A stretch of 64,000 bases of DNA from Henriciella sp045287255 (GCF_045287255.1 NZ_CP137142.1:1860001-1924000); one strand, 5' to 3'. Shown: positions 1-12,056, counted from the stretch's first letter. Translations and numbers: made by a program. Notes: generated from the letters alone by a model not told the origin.

Positions 1-703
1 TGGCACCAGAGGCAAGGAACGCTTCGACAACTTTCAGACGCTTGGAAAACTTCTTGGTTTTCAGCTCTGAAGTCGACTCAGCGAGGTCGTCACGAAGCGT
101 GTCGGCCATCAGCTCAAGGTCCATGTTTTCAAACACTTCCTTGATCGCTTCAGCACCGATCATCGCGGTGAAAGCGTCCTCACCATGCTCGTCTTGCAGG
201 TCCATATACTCTTCTTCAGAGAGCAGCTGCATCGGCTCAAGCGGGGTCAGACCCGGTTCGATGACCAGATAGCTTTCAAAGTACAGAACGCGCTCAACAT
301 CCTTCAGAGTCATGTCGAGCAGGGTCGCAATTCTGGAGGGCAGAGACTTCAGGAACCAGATGTGCGCAACCGGAGAGGCCAGCTCAATGTGGCCCATACG
401 CTCGCGGCGCACCTTGGCAAGAGTGACCTCAACGCCGCACTTCTCACAGATAATACCGCGATATTTGATGCGCTTATACTTCCCGCATAGACACTCATAA
501 TCCTTGATCGGACCAAAGATACGAGCACAGAACAGGCCGTCACGTTCCGGTTTGAACGTCCGGTAATTGATGGTTTCCGGCTTCTTGATCTCACCAGAAG
601 ACCAGCTGCGGATTTTTTCCGGGCTGGCAATGGTGATCTTGATGGCTTCGAAGCTCGGGACTTCTTCTTTTTGCTTGTAGATGCTGGCGACGTCTTGGCG
701 CAT
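1..703 (-). CDS. rpoC: RNA polymerase beta' subunit (N-terminal part, cut by window edge)
   Basis: Reading from 703 down to the window edge gives 234 residues of the start of RpoC. Zinc-binding cysteines sit at about residues 71, 73, 86 and 89 (CLC...ICEKC), the zinc ribbon at the beta' N-terminus, followed by the GVEVTLAKVRRERMGHI stretch typical of the clamp. The ATG at 703 has a GGAGCAG Shine-Dalgarno-like stretch just upstream. The gene follows rpoB after 104 bp in the same direction, as in nearly all bacteria. The catalytic NADFDGD motif and the rest of the protein lie outside the window, so nothing can be said about them. Confidence 0.98.
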   Translation of the reverse strand, partial: MRQDVASIYKQKEEVPSFEAIKITIASPEKIRSWSSGEIKKPETINYRTFKPERDGLFCARIFGPIKDYECLCGKYKRIKYRGIICEKCGVEVTLAKVRRERMGHIELASPVAHIWFLKSLPSRIATLLDMTLKDVERVLYFESYLVIEPGLTPLEPMQLLSEEEYMDLQDEHGEDAFTAMIGAEAIKEVFENMDLELMADTLRDDLAESTSELKTKKFSKRLKVVEAFLASGA

Positions 704-726
704 GGTGCCTGCTCCTTCGGGCGTTG

Positions 727-797
727 GGCCGGATTTTCTCCTGGATCGTCCGGCCTATTTTATCTGGAAGACTTTGCCTCGTTCAACGGCGAGGCAA
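727..797 (-). promoter_or_regulatory. Two tandem hairpins in the rpoB-rpoC spacer
   Basis: The 104-bp spacer holds two perfect inverted repeats. One has 8-bp arms (774-781 with 790-797, TTGCCTCG/CGAGGCAA). The other has 7-bp arms (727-733 with 749-755, GGCCGGA/TCCGGCC) and lies close to the rpoC ribosome binding site. Neither is followed by a T-run on the minus strand, so they are not simple terminators. mRNA processing or translational tuning of rpoC is a plausible role, but that is inference. Confidence 0.5.
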
Positions 798-807
798 CCG
801 TGACCGC

Positions 808-4932
<4,125 letters not shown>

Positions 4933-4998
4933 CTTGTGTCCCGTATTTTGCCGCATCACCTCGAAGGCAAAAGCGGCGTGTCGCCTGAAACGCGAGGA

Positions 4999-5095
4999 CG
5001 CGGCAAAGCCAGAATGACTTTGCCGCGCTTACTCAAACCGGTAACAGCCTCTCGCGCGTGACTGCCCCGTACTCTACAGCCCCGAACCGGGGCAG
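4999..5095 (-). promoter_or_regulatory. Structured rplL-rpoB spacer (attenuator or processing site candidate)
   Basis: Just after rplL the transcript can form either of two exclusive hairpins. CTGCCCCG (complement of 5088-5095) can pair with a near CGGGGC (5079-5084) or with a farther CGGGGCAG (5062-5069). Closer to rpoB there is a perfect 10-bp stem (4999-5008 with 5018-5027, CGCGGCAAAG/CTTTGCCGCG). No T-run follows it. In E. coli this same spacer holds a partial terminator and an RNase III site, so a similar role in setting the ratio of L7/L12 to RNA polymerase is likely but unproven here. Confidence 0.55.
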
Positions 5096-5100
5096 AAGCC

Positions 5101-5481
5101 TTACTTGATCTCGACGGTCGCGCCGGCTTCTTCGAATTTTTTCTTCAGCTCTTCGGCCTCGTCTTTTGAGACGCCTTCTTTGATTGGCTTTGGAGCAGAT
5201 TCGACGAGCTCTTTCGCTTCCTTCAGGCCAAGGCCAGAAACGACTTCGCGAACGACTTTAATTACGCCAATTTTCTTGGCGCCGCCGTCCTTAAGAATGA
5301 CGTCGAATTCGTCTTTCTCTTCAGCCGCTGCGCCGCCGGCATCGCCGCCGCCTGCAGGGCCAGCTACAGCAACTGCTGCTGCCGCTTTAATACCACGCTC
5401 TTCGAGAAAATCGTTGAGCTCTTTTGCTTCCAGAATGGTGAGGCCAAGAAGCTCTTCACCGAGTTTTGCGATATCAGCCAT
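5101..5481 (-). CDS. rplL: 50S ribosomal protein L7/L12
   Basis: Encodes 126 residues. The N-terminal dimerisation helices (ELLGLTILEAKELNDFLEE) are followed by an Ala/Gly-rich hinge around residues 33-55. The conserved C-terminal factor-binding domain comes next (KIGVIKVVREVVSGLGLKEA...ELVESAPKPIKEGV), the region that recruits EF-Tu, EF-G and initiation factors to the ribosomal stalk. Length and architecture are standard. It follows rplJ by 61 bp and is translated in the same direction, so the two stalk proteins are co-expressed, as is usual. Confidence 0.98.
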   Translation of the reverse strand: MADIAKLGEELLGLTILEAKELNDFLEERGIKAAAAVAVAGPAGGGDAGGAAAEEKDEFDVILKDGGAKKIGVIKVVREVVSGLGLKEAKELVESAPKPIKEGVSKDEAEELKKKFEEAGATVEIK

Positions 5482-5542
5482 AATTCCTGATGTCCTAATT
5501 GGGGTTGATGTGTGTTTGCTGGTCTTTGTTGGGGATACGACC

Positions 5543-6058
5543 TTACGCTGCTGCCTTCTCGCCGATCACATTGATAGCACCGGCCAGGCCCTGGCCTGGC
5601 GCCGCAAGACGCTGACCAATCTGGCTTGCCTGTCCAAGTAGACGGGCAACAACAGTAGCAATTTGCTCCTCGCGAGATGGCATTTTGGAGAGCGCGTCAA
5701 CGCCCGCCGCATCAAGAATCTCGTCACCCATAAGACCGCCAATGATAACGAGCTTGTCATTATCTTTAGCGAATTCAGAAGCGCCCTTTGCCGCAGCAAC
5801 AGGATCCTCTGCATAAGCGATAATGGTCTGGTCAACGAACATAGCATCAGCTGCGTCGCCACCTTTTCCATCAAGCGCTTTCTTAAAGAGACGGTTCTTG
5901 ACCACTTTCGCAACAGCGCCCTGCTCACGCAGTTTGCCACGGAACTCAGTCATCTCCGCAACTGAAAGACCGGTGTAACGCGCCACGATGACGCTGCCAG
6001 AGTCAGCAATAACGCCTTCCAGCGTTTTGATGGCTTCGGCTTTTCCGGCTCTATCCAT
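5543..6058 (-). CDS. rplJ: 50S ribosomal protein L10
   Basis: Encodes 171 residues of the stalk base protein that anchors L7/L12 dimers to 23S rRNA. The N-terminal rRNA-binding domain is clear (VIADSGSVIVARYTGLSVAEM, then LREQGAVAKVVKNRLFKKAL). The C-terminal helix that docks L7/L12 dimers is the LLGQASQIGQRLAAPGQGL region near the end. The gene has a long untranslated region upstream (about 300 bp to the next gene), as expected where L10 represses its own mRNA. A GGAGATCC Shine-Dalgarno stretch lies directly before the ATG at 6058. Confidence 0.98.
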   Translation of the reverse strand: MDRAGKAEAIKTLEGVIADSGSVIVARYTGLSVAEMTEFRGKLREQGAVAKVVKNRLFKKALDGKGGDAADAMFVDQTIIAYAEDPVAAAKGASEFAKDNDKLVIIGGLMGDEILDAAGVDALSKMPSREEQIATVVARLLGQASQIGQRLAAPGQGLAGAINVIGEKAAA

Positions 6059-6356
6059 TACGGATCTCCTTCAAACAAGGCGACCGGACCATCCGGGCGC
6101 CTGGGGTTGCCTTTACCGGCGTCTAAGACGCCGATTCCAGCGCCTGCCCAGGGCCTCAGCAGACCAGTCAAATCTGTGAAATCCACAGACCAACCTGCAT
6201 CACCCCGTCTATCAGGGGATTTACGCCTCTTAGAGAAGCCACCCATGGTCTCGGACAGGAAACGGGAGACCGCCAAAATGCCGATCTCCCGCAAGCCGCG
6301 TTCCTTAACGCGTCATCCACAAGGGGGCAACCCCCTAATTCACAAAAGTCAAGAGC
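6059..6356 (-). promoter_or_regulatory. rplJ leader region, likely L10-responsive mRNA leader and promoter
   Basis: These 298 bases hold no convincing gene. On the minus strand the region contains a hairpin with GGGAGA/TCTCCC arms (6285-6290 with 6264-6269) and several further GC-rich inverted segments before the rplJ ribosome binding site. L10 leaders that bind L10 or the L10-L12 complex are widespread upstream of rplJ, and length and position fit. The upstream lipoprotein gene and terminator also mean rplJL-rpoBC probably needs its own promoter here. I cannot align the conserved leader secondary structure by eye, so family membership is inference. Confidence 0.5.
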
Positions 6357-6641
6357 TTACTCGAGAGGCGCTTGGCGCGCATTCGTCATGTCCTTCATGC
6401 GACGCTGAACTTCCTCATCGTAAGCATCCCATTCTGCCTGCGTCGCACAGCGCTTGGTCATGCGTACGCGAGAGCCGGTTTGTGGCTTCTTACGACAAAT
6501 CACCTCTTCACCATCTTCATTGGCTTCAATGGTGGTCTTGTTGCTGTAATCCGCGCGCTTTCCAGAATACTCTGTGGTCTGTCCGGAAACACAGGCCGCT
6601 AAACCGAATAGCGCTGCAGAGGCCGCAATAATCTTCAACAT
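6357..6641 (-). CDS. Small lipoprotein inserted in the ribosomal protein cluster
   Basis: Encodes 94 residues from the ATG at 6641 (an in-frame start 15 bp upstream is less likely because it would precede the signal peptide with charged residues). The first 18 residues form a lipoprotein signal ending in the lipobox LAAC, so the mature protein should be acylated at that Cys. The mature part is short and polar and carries VICRKKPQTGSRVRMTKRC followed by ATQAEWD. That pattern (Cys, basic stretch, TGSR, Cys, xxxEW) recurs in small exported proteins of sphingomonads and related alphaproteobacteria whose function is unknown. It sits between rplA and rplJ, separated from rplA by a terminator, so it is probably expressed from its own promoter. 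Confidence 0.8.
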   Translation of the reverse strand: MLKIIAASAALFGLAACVSGQTTEYSGKRADYSNKTTIEANEDGEEVICRKKPQTGSRVRMTKRCATQAEWDAYDEEVQRRMKDMTNARQAPLE

Positions 6642-6702
6642 AAAATATCTCCCCAAATTATCAGAATGCCGACTAACGATAAATCAAAGGGACATGCAAA
6701 TG

Positions 6703-6736
6703 AAAAATGCCCGCCAAATTTCTTTGACGGGCATTC
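6703..6736 (-). terminator. Rho-independent terminator after rplA
   Basis: On the minus strand, arms AATGCCCGTCAAA and TTTGGCGGGCATT (one G-T pair) enclose a short GAA loop and run directly into TTTTT. It lies about 20 bp past the rplA stop, so it should end the rplK-rplA transcript before the lipoprotein gene. Confidence 0.85.
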
Positions 6737-6755
6737 TAAAAAATATTGGGCAGAC

Positions 6756-7451
6756 TTAGCTTTCAGGAAGCGCGTCACCTGTATCCAGCATGACACCAGC
6801 GCCCATGGTTGAGCTCAGCGTGATCCGCTTCACATACGTACCTTTTGCGCCTGATGGCTTGGCCTTCATAAGCGCCCCCACAAAGGCACGAACATTTTTC
6901 TCGATCGCATCTTCAGTGAAGGATGCCTTACCGATACCTGCGTGCACGATGCCCATTTTCTCAACGCGGAACTCAACCGAGCCGCCTTTGGCATCTTTAA
7001 CAGCCTGCGCCACGTTTGGCGTAACCGTACCAACCTTCGGGTTCGGCATCAGGCCGCGTGGGCCAAGCACCTTACCAAGACGTCCAACCACAGACATCAT
7101 GTCTGGTGAGGCAATGACGCGATCAAAGTCAGACTTACCGTTCTGAATTTCTTCCATAAGGTCTTCAGCGCCGACGATCTCTGCGCCAGCTTCGCGGGCT
7201 TCGTCAGCCTTCGCATCACGAGCGAAAACAGCGACGCGAACGTCTTTACCTGTACCAGATGGCAGAGAGACAACACCGCGAACCATTTGGTCAGCGTATT
7301 TTGGATCAACACCAAGATTGACCGCAATCTCGATTGTCTCATCGAACTTGGATGTTGCATTGGATTTCACCAGAGCAACAGCTTCGCTGACAGCATAAGC
7401 CTTGTCAGCATCTACGGCCTCAGCGGCGGCGCGATAACGTTTTCCAGCCAT
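6756..7451 (-). CDS. rplA: 50S ribosomal protein L1
   Basis: Encodes 231 residues of the L1 stalk protein that binds 23S rRNA and helps release deacylated tRNA from the E site. It begins MAGKRYRAAAEAVD and contains the family stretches FDETIEIAVNLGVDPKYADQ, VRGVVSLPSGTGK and GRLGKVLGPRGLMPNPKVGT. Length is normal. It starts 5 bp after the rplK stop, so the two are translationally coupled. L1 commonly represses the rplK-rplA mRNA in other bacteria, and I see no distinctive L1 site to confirm that here. Confidence 0.98.
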   Translation of the reverse strand: MAGKRYRAAAEAVDADKAYAVSEAVALVKSNATSKFDETIEIAVNLGVDPKYADQMVRGVVSLPSGTGKDVRVAVFARDAKADEAREAGAEIVGAEDLMEEIQNGKSDFDRVIASPDMMSVVGRLGKVLGPRGLMPNPKVGTVTPNVAQAVKDAKGGSVEFRVEKMGIVHAGIGKASFTEDAIEKNVRAFVGALMKAKPSGAKGTYVKRITLSSTMGAGVMLDTGDALPES

Positions 7452-7456
7452 CTCTC

Positions 7457-7885
7457 TTACTCCGTCACTTCCAGACCCATTGAGCGCGCAGAGCCCTCAA
7501 TGATCTTTGTCGCTTGATCAAGATCGTTGGCGTTCAGGTCAGCCATTTTAACCTCGGCAATCTCACGGCACTGGGCACGTGTGACCTTACCGGCAACGCT
7601 ACGGCCTGGTTCCTGGCTGCCTGACTTCAGACCAGCGGCCTTCTTCAGCAGAACAGACGCAGGCGCCGTTTTCACGATGAATGTGAAAGACTTGTCCTGA
7701 TAGTAATCGATGACGACAGGCAGCGGCAGGCCTTTTTCCATCTTCTCTGTCTTGGCGTTAAACGCCTTACAGAATTCCATGATGTTGATGCCGCGCTGAC
7801 CCAGCGCCGGGCCGACAGGCGGAGACGGGTTCGCCGCACCTGCAGGAATCTGGAGCTTCAGCTGCCCCAGCAGTTTCTTAGCCAT
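7457..7885 (-). CDS. rplK: 50S ribosomal protein L11
   Basis: Encodes 142 residues from the ATG at 7885 (protein MAKKLLGQLKLQIPAGAANPS). A longer reading to 7984 has no family support. The N-terminal PPVGPALGQRGINIMEFCKAFN region binds the GTPase-associated rRNA and is the thiostrepton contact site. The C-terminal rRNA-binding domain ends IEGSARSMGLEV. rplK heads a two-gene unit with rplA. Unlike many proteobacteria, secE and nusG are not directly upstream: the next gene upstream is an unrelated oxidoreductase. Confidence 0.98.
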   Translation of the reverse strand: MAKKLLGQLKLQIPAGAANPSPPVGPALGQRGINIMEFCKAFNAKTEKMEKGLPLPVVIDYYQDKSFTFIVKTAPASVLLKKAAGLKSGSQEPGRSVAGKVTRAQCREIAEVKMADLNANDLDQATKIIEGSARSMGLEVTE

Positions 7886-8014
7886 GATAACCTCTCTGGC
7901 TTGATTAAAGTGGCCGGTGGTCTTTCGATCCGGCCGCCGGTTGAGAAGGCCCGTGGTGCGGTCTGGCGACCCTCCCACAGACAAATGTGTTTCACCCCGA
8001 AGGACGAAGCGCTG

Positions 8015-8043
8015 CGTAAACCGTATTCATCTCCATACGTCAA
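8015..8043 (-). promoter_or_regulatory. Candidate sigma-70 promoter for rplK-rplA
   Basis: On the minus strand there is TTGACG (8038-8043), a 17-bp spacer, then TTTACG (8015-8020), 130 bp upstream of the rplK start. The -35 matches the consensus well. The -10 is weak but typical of alphaproteobacterial promoters. Confidence 0.4.
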
Positions 8044-8091
8044 GAGACAGGCACACAGAAGCGTTCTAATAGTATGTCGCTAATTGTACGC

Positions 8092-9495
8092 CTAATCGAT
8101 ATTGTAGGTCGCCTTAAACTCGGCAAGCTTCGCAACCGCCATCGGAGCCGCACTGCGCATGCGCCGGAGCACGGCTTTCTTCTCAACATCATCAGGAGAA
8201 ACTTCGTTTAGCATACTCACCGGCCCTGACAGCCGGTTATGGGTCATCCAGTCCCGCACCTTTGGTTCCTGCGACCACATATACTGGTTCATGAATCCAG
8301 TTGAGGTAAAGCGAATGAAATCAATGTCGGCGTCTGGCAAAGCCACAGGCGTACAGAGAATGTTCTGCTTGGCCTCATCTCCAAAATTCAACTCAACGTG
8401 GGCAATCAGAGCCGCACTGAAAACAGGCTGAAAGGGCCGGATCATCTGTGGTGTGATTAAGGTGCCCTCAAAAACAGGGCGCGGTGTGAGCGCCTTAAGA
8501 GCACTCGCAGAGCAATCAACATGCACAGTATTTGGCGTTGTCGAGATAATACCTTCTGCAAGCGTGACCTTATCAGAGCCAATATGCTGCACATGCCCCA
8601 TACGAACCACATTCTTGATTTTGAGAATTTCATCCCGTTCGGCCCTTGAGATCGTTGCGCCATGGAACATGGTTGGACGCACCTCATCATGAAGCCTGAG
8701 GAAATAGCCACACGCCTCAAGCCGATCGAACATGTCATCCTTATCGCTTGCCGCAGCGATGCTTTCCATCATGGCCGCTTGCGTACCCATTGTCTGATCA
8801 AAAAAGTCGATATGGGTTTGGGTGTTCTCACGGTCCAACCACCAGGCATCACGACTGATGACCCAGGTAATGTCATCGGGATCAACCCTTTGCTCAAGTA
8901 GCCACAAGCATGCATCCAAGCCTGTCTTGCCGCCGCCAATCACGACAAACCCATCAGGGGCATCTGTTATGGTTGGCAAGTCATTCAGGGGCAGGAACCG
9001 CACATCCTCATCAATCGAAAAGTTCGGTTTATGTGTTTTGGGAACCGATGTATTGAGGAAACTGCAATCGACCAGTTTTCGACGCGCATGTGCCGTCCGC
9101 ACTTGCCCTGTGAGCTTACAGGTGAAGTGTCCATCCTTGTGATACTCGCACATCGGGAAGTAGCGAACGCGTCCAGTTGGCAGATAATCTTGCCGCATCA
9201 GGTCATCATAATAAGCAAGAATAGCAGCGCCGCTGGATAGCTCCTCTAAACCCGCATTGAGAGTACCCTGCTCGCGCGCCCCGGTTTCAAGTCTGCGTGA
9301 ACTGACCCCGTAATAGGCTGCAGGCTGGTGCAGTTGAACAAAAGGATAGGCATCATTCCAGTGCCCGCCAGGCTTGGCATACCGATCGATCAGGATGATA
9401 TCAGCATCAGACTCATGGATCAGGATATCCGCAAACGCCATACCGACCGCACCGGTTCCAACGATCACATAATCAGCCTCAAGTCGCTCAGTCAT
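8092..9495 (-). CDS. FAD/NAD(P)-binding oxidoreductase, monooxygenase-like
   Basis: Encodes 467 residues. The N-terminus has a Rossmann fold with VGTGAVG (near residues 11-17) and an acidic residue ending the second strand (LIDRYAKPGGHW), the FAD site of the flavin monooxygenase superfamily. A second dinucleotide motif, VVIGGGKTGLDACLWLL, lies near residues 205-220 and probably binds NAD(P)H. The substrate is not deducible. I do not see the full FxGxxxHxxxY/F fingerprint of Baeyer-Villiger or N-hydroxylating monooxygenases, so I leave the reaction open. It lies 206 bp upstream of rplK on the same strand, with the rplK promoter candidate in between, and probably forms its own unit. Confidence 0.75.
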   Translation of the reverse strand: MTERLEADYVIVGTGAVGMAFADILIHESDADIILIDRYAKPGGHWNDAYPFVQLHQPAAYYGVSSRRLETGAREQGTLNAGLEELSSGAAILAYYDDLMRQDYLPTGRVRYFPMCEYHKDGHFTCKLTGQVRTAHARRKLVDCSFLNTSVPKTHKPNFSIDEDVRFLPLNDLPTITDAPDGFVVIGGGKTGLDACLWLLEQRVDPDDITWVISRDAWWLDRENTQTHIDFFDQTMGTQAAMMESIAAASDKDDMFDRLEACGYFLRLHDEVRPTMFHGATISRAERDEILKIKNVVRMGHVQHIGSDKVTLAEGIISTTPNTVHVDCSASALKALTPRPVFEGTLITPQMIRPFQPVFSAALIAHVELNFGDEAKQNILCTPVALPDADIDFIRFTSTGFMNQYMWSQEPKVRDWMTHNRLSGPVSMLNEVSPDDVEKKAVLRRMRSAAPMAVAKLAEFKATYNID

Positions 9496-9604
9496 TCATC
9501 ATCCTTACTTTGCGTGACGTCATCATCGCCGTGAAGCGTGATAGACAAAGCCGAAGGAAACGTTTCCGCACCTGCAATTGGGCGCGCCCACTCTCTATAA
9601 CGCA

Positions 9605-9638
9605 TGAAGCACCCCCATGTCCTCACAGGGGTGCTTCA
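9605..9638 (-). repeat. 11-bp perfect inverted repeat (hairpin)
   Basis: TGAAGCACCCC (9605-9615) is the exact complement of 9628-9638 with a 12-base loop. It lies between the M48 protease stop and the oxidoreductase start. Neither strand has a T-run after it, so it is at best a weak terminator of the protease transcript or an mRNA-stabilising structure. Confidence 0.55.
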
Positions 9639-9668
9639 GCAGAAAAAGAATGCACACCGCGATGAACC

Positions 9669-10553
9669 CTAGATCAGCGCATAGCCTTTGGCATTAATAT
9701 AGTTTCTGAGCTCAACCGCCCGGCGCGCCGGGTCAGGATGCGTGGACATGAATTCTGGCGGACGGTTCCCGGCGCTCTTGGCATCCATCAACTCCCACAA
9801 ACGCGGCGCCTGCTTCACGTCATAGCCAGCCTTGTGCATATAATCGACGCCGAGCTTATCAGCCTCTAATTCATGGCGGCGGCTGTATGGCAGGATGACC
9901 CCGAACTGCAGGGCTGCACCGCCGAGAGCAGCGATCTCATTTCCATATTTCTGGCCTGTTTCGGTCTGAGCAATCGCAATCGACCCGGCTACGAGGCCAA
10001 CCTGTGAAGCCATCTGGACAGACATCCGTTCGGCCGCATGACGCCCGGCAACATGCCCAAGCTCGTGCCCTAGGACGGATGATATCTGGTCATCATTTTC
10101 TGTCAGCTCAGTGATACCCCGATAAACACCAACTTTATTCCCCGGCATTACGAATGCATTGACGTCATCAGTGTCAAAAACAGCAACTTCCCAGTCTTCC
10201 TGATTCCACTTGCGGCCTGAAGCACTGGCGGCCGTGGCCCCGTTCTCAATCCGCTCCCAGATATTAAGAACGCGAGAGCGCAAACGACTATCGCTTGTTT
10301 GTGGGGTTTGCTTTTTCATATCTGACCAGGCCGTGACCGCCATTGACGCAATCTGCTGCTCACCAAACATGATGAACTGCGACTGCCCGGTTTCTGGATT
10401 GGTCGAACAGCTCGACAGGATCGGCACAACCGTTCCGCAGGCGAGACCTTTGATAATCCCACGACGCGACATCCGGACGGTTGGAGCGTCTTTCAGAATT
10501 GCACTGTCAAACTCAACGCTTTCAGCGTTTTCAATTGTTTCGTGGTCAATCAT
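9669..10553 (-). CDS. M48-family zinc metalloprotease, predicted exported lipoprotein
   Basis: Encodes 294 residues from the ATG at 10553, which has GGGAGAG upstream (a start 21 bp further up lacks this). The zinc site is HELGHVAGRHAAE near the middle, with the third ligand expected in the ELEADKLGVDYM segment. That arrangement is characteristic of M48 peptidases of the Oma1/LoiP/BepA type, which cut misfolded envelope proteins. Before the catalytic domain comes an unusually long acidic N-terminus, then SRRGIIKG and a hydrophobic stretch ending ILSSC. This looks like a twin-arginine signal combined with a lipobox. The next genes upstream are envelope proteins, which fits an envelope role. The substrate is unknown. 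Confidence 0.88.
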   Translation of the reverse strand: MIDHETIENAESVEFDSAILKDAPTVRMSRRGIIKGLACGTVVPILSSCSTNPETGQSQFIMFGEQQIASMAVTAWSDMKKQTPQTSDSRLRSRVLNIWERIENGATAASASGRKWNQEDWEVAVFDTDDVNAFVMPGNKVGVYRGITELTENDDQISSVLGHELGHVAGRHAAERMSVQMASQVGLVAGSIAIAQTETGQKYGNEIAALGGAALQFGVILPYSRRHELEADKLGVDYMHKAGYDVKQAPRLWELMDAKSAGNRPPEFMSTHPDPARRAVELRNYINAKGYALI

Positions 10554-10652
10554 GCCATCTCTCCCTTTGTCCATTTACCATACCCCAGAACATCACGCGG
10601 TAAAGCCAGCGTTCAGATTGGCATGCCCGACCTGAACTTAATCTGAAGACAC

Positions 10653-12056
10653 TTATTCAATCAGGGCCTTAGCTTGCGCGATCCACTGCTCGCGTTCAAC
10701 CCGGCCTTTGAAAGACAAATGCTCCTCGACCCATGCAGCATTTTCCGGCGTCCAAGACGCAATTTGCGCATACGTCCAAATGCCTAAGCCATTCAGCACT
10801 TCAGCAATGCGCGGCCCGATCCCACCAATAGCGGTCAGGTCATCGCCGCCATCTTTGGGCTCGTTAAAGGCTTCTGGCTGGGCGGCCTCACCGGCATCAC
10901 TAACAGCCTCTTCTGGAACTTCTGCTTCTTCGCTCTCAGCCTCATCGCCCTCGAGACTGCGCAGCACAGCTTCTGCAGGATGTTCTTCGGCAGTCTCCTC
11001 TGGAGCAGCCTCTTCCTGTGGTGCTTCTTCAGCCGGCTCAGACTCTGCTTCTTCTACGACTTCAGGCTCAGCTTCAGATACCTCGGTCTCCGAAGTCTCT
11101 TCTTCAACTTCAACATCACCCGCATCATCGACCTGAGGCTCTTCAGCGGGGGCTTCTTCAACCGCGTCTTCCATTACCTCTTCTTGGATAGGTTCCGGTT
11201 CGGGTGTCGCCTCAGCCAGGTCTTCGGCATTGGCTTCTTCTTCATAGTAAGCCAGACGCCCTTCAAGATAGCGGTTACGCCAACGCAAGCGCGCCATTTC
11301 CTCATCCTGCTGCGGATTCGCCTCAACAACTGGGACTTCAGCAGTCTCTGCCTCTGCAGGTTCTGCCTCATTGTCGACAGCCAAAACCGGGGTCACCGTC
11401 ATCCGATTTTCTAGGGCCTCTACGCGCTGGCGAAGGTAGGTATTCTGCCATTCCAGCTTCGTCAGATTGATCGACGTCTCTGCCTCATCGCTCTCAACAG
11501 GCGCAGGAGCGACAACTTCAGCGCTCGCTTGTCCGAGTGTCTCAATATCAGCCTCAAGCGCCTGAATACGCTCCTCAAGCCAGACATTACGCTCCTCAAG
11601 CTCACGAACCTTGTCACCATCGCCACCAAGGACAGCACCAACAGCTGCGCCTGCAAGCGCAGCACCAGTGGCCTTGATACCATCTGCATTCGTTTCGGCG
11701 CTAGCATGGGCCTGTTGAGCCACTTCAAGATCATCCCGCGCGCTTTGAAGCGCCGCTTCAAGTTCGCTCAAACGCTGATCGCGGACACCAATTTCAGCTT
11801 TCAGCGCATCTGTTTCCTGGGTGTTAGGTACAGCGCCCTGCCCGGCATTCTCTTCTTTTAGTTTACGTTGCGACGCATAGAGCGCATCGATCTCCGCGCG
11901 CGCTTGTCCCAGCTCCGTACGTGCAACATCACGTTCAACCGTGGCCCGGCGAAGCTTGTTCCCGCCCATCAGGCCACGCAAAGCCAACCCAAGGATAAGG
12001 CCGAGAAAGCCTGCGACCGCCAGCAAAATCCAGATCTGGGAAATAAGCCACTGCAT
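10653..12056 (-). CDS. Membrane-anchored coiled-coil, Glu-rich protein with C-terminal helix-hairpin-helix domain
   Basis: Encodes 467 residues. One membrane segment (residues about 5-28, Gly/Leu/Ala) is followed by coiled coil interrupted at about residues 130-145 by an Ala/Gly segment (GAALAGAAVGAVLGG). A long Glu/Ala/Val/Pro-rich low-complexity region fills about residues 210-395. The last 65 residues (DDLTAIGGIGPRIAEVLNGLG) form a helix-hairpin-helix domain of the type found at the end of many alphaproteobacterial membrane proteins and resembling DNA-binding folds in nucleases and polymerases. No catalytic motif is visible. It directly abuts the OmpA-family gene (stop and start one base apart), so they are co-translated. 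A link between envelope and another macromolecule is speculation. Confidence 0.75.
   Translation of the reverse strand: MQWLISQIWILLAVAGFLGLILGLALRGLMGGNKLRRATVERDVARTELGQARAEIDALYASQRKLKEENAGQGAVPNTQETDALKAEIGVRDQRLSELEAALQSARDDLEVAQQAHASAETNADGIKATGAALAGAAVGAVLGGDGDKVRELEERNVWLEERIQALEADIETLGQASAEVVAPAPVESDEAETSINLTKLEWQNTYLRQRVEALENRMTVTPVLAVDNEAEPAEAETAEVPVVEANPQQDEEMARLRWRNRYLEGRLAYYEEEANAEDLAEATPEPEPIQEEVMEDAVEEAPAEEPQVDDAGDVEVEEETSETEVSEAEPEVVEEAESEPAEEAPQEEAAPEETAEEHPAEAVLRSLEGDEAESEEAEVPEEAVSDAGEAAQPEAFNEPKDGGDDLTAIGGIGPRIAEVLNGLGIWTYAQIASWTPENAAWVEEHLSFKGRVEREQWIAQAKALIE

Noticed and set aside
10850..11300. Low-complexity Glu/Ala region as a repeat element
   Set aside because: It is in frame in a protein gene with an anchor and C-terminal domain; it is a protein linker, not a DNA repeat.
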